From positions 3,543,503-3,607,502 of the forward strand of contig NC_045143.1 in the NCBI RefSeq assembly GCF_008831285.2: DNA of 64,000 bases, read 5' to 3'. Of the stretch, positions 62,501-64,000 are shown piece by piece. Position 1 is the stretch's first letter; each line of letters opens with the position of its first letter. The position numbers were made by a program, and so were the translations under genes. The notes beneath the pieces were generated by a model, which did no database searches, was not told the DNA's origin, and saw only the letters and a program-made list of their open reading frames with translations. Source of the stretch: Nymphaea colorata (Eukaryota > Streptophyta > Magnoliopsida > Nymphaeales > Nymphaeaceae).

Positions 62501-64000
62501 ACAAAATTTAGATCAATCAAGACCATTGATCGAAGTTCCACAATATTCAGATCTGATAAGACCACTGATCGAAGTTCTACAACATTCAGATCACATATGA
62601 CCACTGAGCGAATTTCAACAATATTCAGATCAGACAAGACCATTGATCGAAGTTCTACAATGTTCAGATCAGACAAGACCATTGATCGAAGTTCAACAAT
62701 ATTGAGATCAGATAAGACCACTGATCGAAGTTCAACTATATTCGGATCTGACAAGACCACTCATGGAAGTTCTACAATATTTAGATCAAACAAGACCATT
62801 GATCGAAGTTCAACAATATTTAGATCAGATAAGACCTCTGATTGTAGTTCAACAGTATTCGCTTCAGAGAAGACAACTGATCGAATTTGAACTATATTCT
62901 AACTAAATAAGCCCACTGATCGAACTCCTACAACATTCAGATTAGATAAGGTAGCTGATCGAAGTTCCACAATATTCATATATGATAAGACCACTGATCG
63001 AAGTTCTACACCATTCAGATCACATATAACCACTGATCGAAGTTCAACAATATTCAGATCAAACAAGACCATTGATAGAAGTTCTATAATATTCAGATCA
63101 GACAAGACCACTCATCGAAGTTCAACAATATTCAGATCACATAAAACCACTGATCGAAGTTCAACTATATTCGGATCAGACAAGACCACTGATCGAAGTT
63201 CAACAATATTCAGATCAGATAAGACCACTGATCGAAGTTCAACTATATTCAGATCAGACAAGACCACTGATCGAAGTTCTACAAAATTTAGATCAATCAA
63301 GACCATTGATCGAAGTTCCACAATATTAAGATCTGATAAGACCACTCATCGAAGTTCTACAACATTCATATCATATATGACCACTGATCGAAGTTCAACA
63401 ATATTCAGATCAGACAAGACCATTGATCGAAGTTCTACAATGTTCAGATCAGACAAGACCATTGATCGAAGTTCAACAATATTGAGATTAGATAAGACCA
63501 CTGATCGAAGTTCAACTATATTCAGATATGACAAGACCACTCATGGAAGTTCTACAATATTTAGATCAAACAAGACCATTGATCGAAGTTCAACAATATT
63601 TAGATCAGATAAGACCTCTGATTGTAGTTCAACAATATTCGCTTCGGATAAGACTACTGATCGAATTTCAACTATATTCTGACTAAATGAGTCCACTGAT
63701 CGAACTCCAACAACATTCAGATTAGATAAGGTAGCTGATCGAAGTTGTACAATATTCATATATGATAAGACCACTGATCGAAGTTCTACACCATTCAGAT
63801 CACATATGACCACTGATCGAAGTTCAACGACATTCAGATCAGACAAGACCATTGATCCAAGTTCTACAATATTCACATCAGACAAGACCACTCATCGAAG
63901 TTCAACAATATTCAGATCACATAAAACCACTGATCGAAGTTCAACTATATTCGGATCAGACAAGACCACTGATCGAAGTTCAACAATATTCAGATAAGAT
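56506..64000. repeat. 39-bp satellite array with 780-bp higher-order repeats
   Basis: The monomer is 39 bp (one strand reads DRSSTIFRSDKTT per unit; core GATCGAAGTTCAACAATATT). About 190 monomers fill 7.5 kb to the window end and clearly continue beyond it. A marker monomer with TATTCTAACTAAATGAGCCC recurs at 56831, 57494, 58449, 59229, 60009, 60789, 61569, 62115, 62895 and 63675. The spacings are 663, 955, 780, 780, 780, 780, 546, 780 and 780 bp; all but 955 are exact multiples of 39. The basic higher-order unit is therefore 20 monomers, with deletion variants of 14 and 17. Marker variants show a further order: the pair at 60789/61569 recurs at 62895/63675, 2106 bp (54 monomers) away. Confidence 0.95.

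Noticed and set aside
57009-63997. Many ORFs of 60-228 codons on both strands in the satellite
   Set aside because: They are a consequence of a 39-bp monomer being 13 codons long; frames mirror each other on the two strands and end at the same marker monomer in each higher-order unit.
56506-64000. Resemblance to a CRISPR array (short direct repeats)
   Set aside because: There are no unique spacers: monomers are contiguous and diverged copies of one another, the DNA is a plant nuclear genome, and no cas genes are present.

Overview
The window is nuclear DNA of a flowering plant. The evidence is an 18-exon LEUNIG gene with plant-type introns, a Bsister-like MADS-box gene, TBL, F-box and PDI-like relics, many (AT)n/(CT)n microsatellites and a large satellite array. 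The species cannot be fixed from sequence alone. No bacterial, organellar or viral gene set is present.

Layout. 1-4.6 kb: mostly non-coding, with one unrecognised minus-strand ORF at 1998-2330. 4.7-12.9 kb: one complete gene on the minus strand, the transcriptional co-repressor LEUNIG (LUG), reconstructed as 18 coding exons and 924 residues; its promoter lies near 13.1 kb. 13.4-16.4 kb: AT-rich intergenic DNA. 16.5-49 kb: a degenerate segmental duplication. Copy 1 (16.46-23.2 kb, then 26.9-33.1 kb) and copy 2 (35.16-42.75 kb, then 43.8-48.9 kb) run in the same order. Each carries a broken last exon of a TBL-type (PC-esterase) O-acetyltransferase gene. Copy 1 has a decayed Bsister-type MADS-box gene (26.88-29.4 kb) with a shortened MADS domain and a premature stop. 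In copy 2 the same MADS gene has been reduced to exon 1/intron 1 pieces arranged head to head as long inverted repeats. That hairpin unit is itself tandemly repeated (43.81-46.2 kb) and is followed by a second hairpin made from the gene's 3' end (46.23-46.45 kb).

Between the copies lie a 535-bp-arm foldback element directly against the MADS promoter (25.58-26.66 kb), a 1.46-kb element with about 63-bp terminal inverted repeats (23.25-24.70 kb), and a truncated derivative of this block (33.7-34.2 kb). 49-56 kb: intergenic DNA with a tandemly duplicated F-box first-exon relic (51.9 and 52.4 kb) and a PDIL5-type protein disulfide isomerase relic (54.16-54.56 kb). 56.0-56.5 kb: the end of an LTR with a degenerate tRNA-Met primer site and the start of gag. 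56.5 kb to the window end: a 39-bp satellite with higher-order repeats of 20 monomers (780 bp).

LUG is the only gene that looks intact. The most interesting feature is the MADS-derived hairpin locus. It looks like an inverted-duplication source of small RNAs against MADS-box transcripts, the structure predicted for a young MIRNA or hairpin-siRNA gene.
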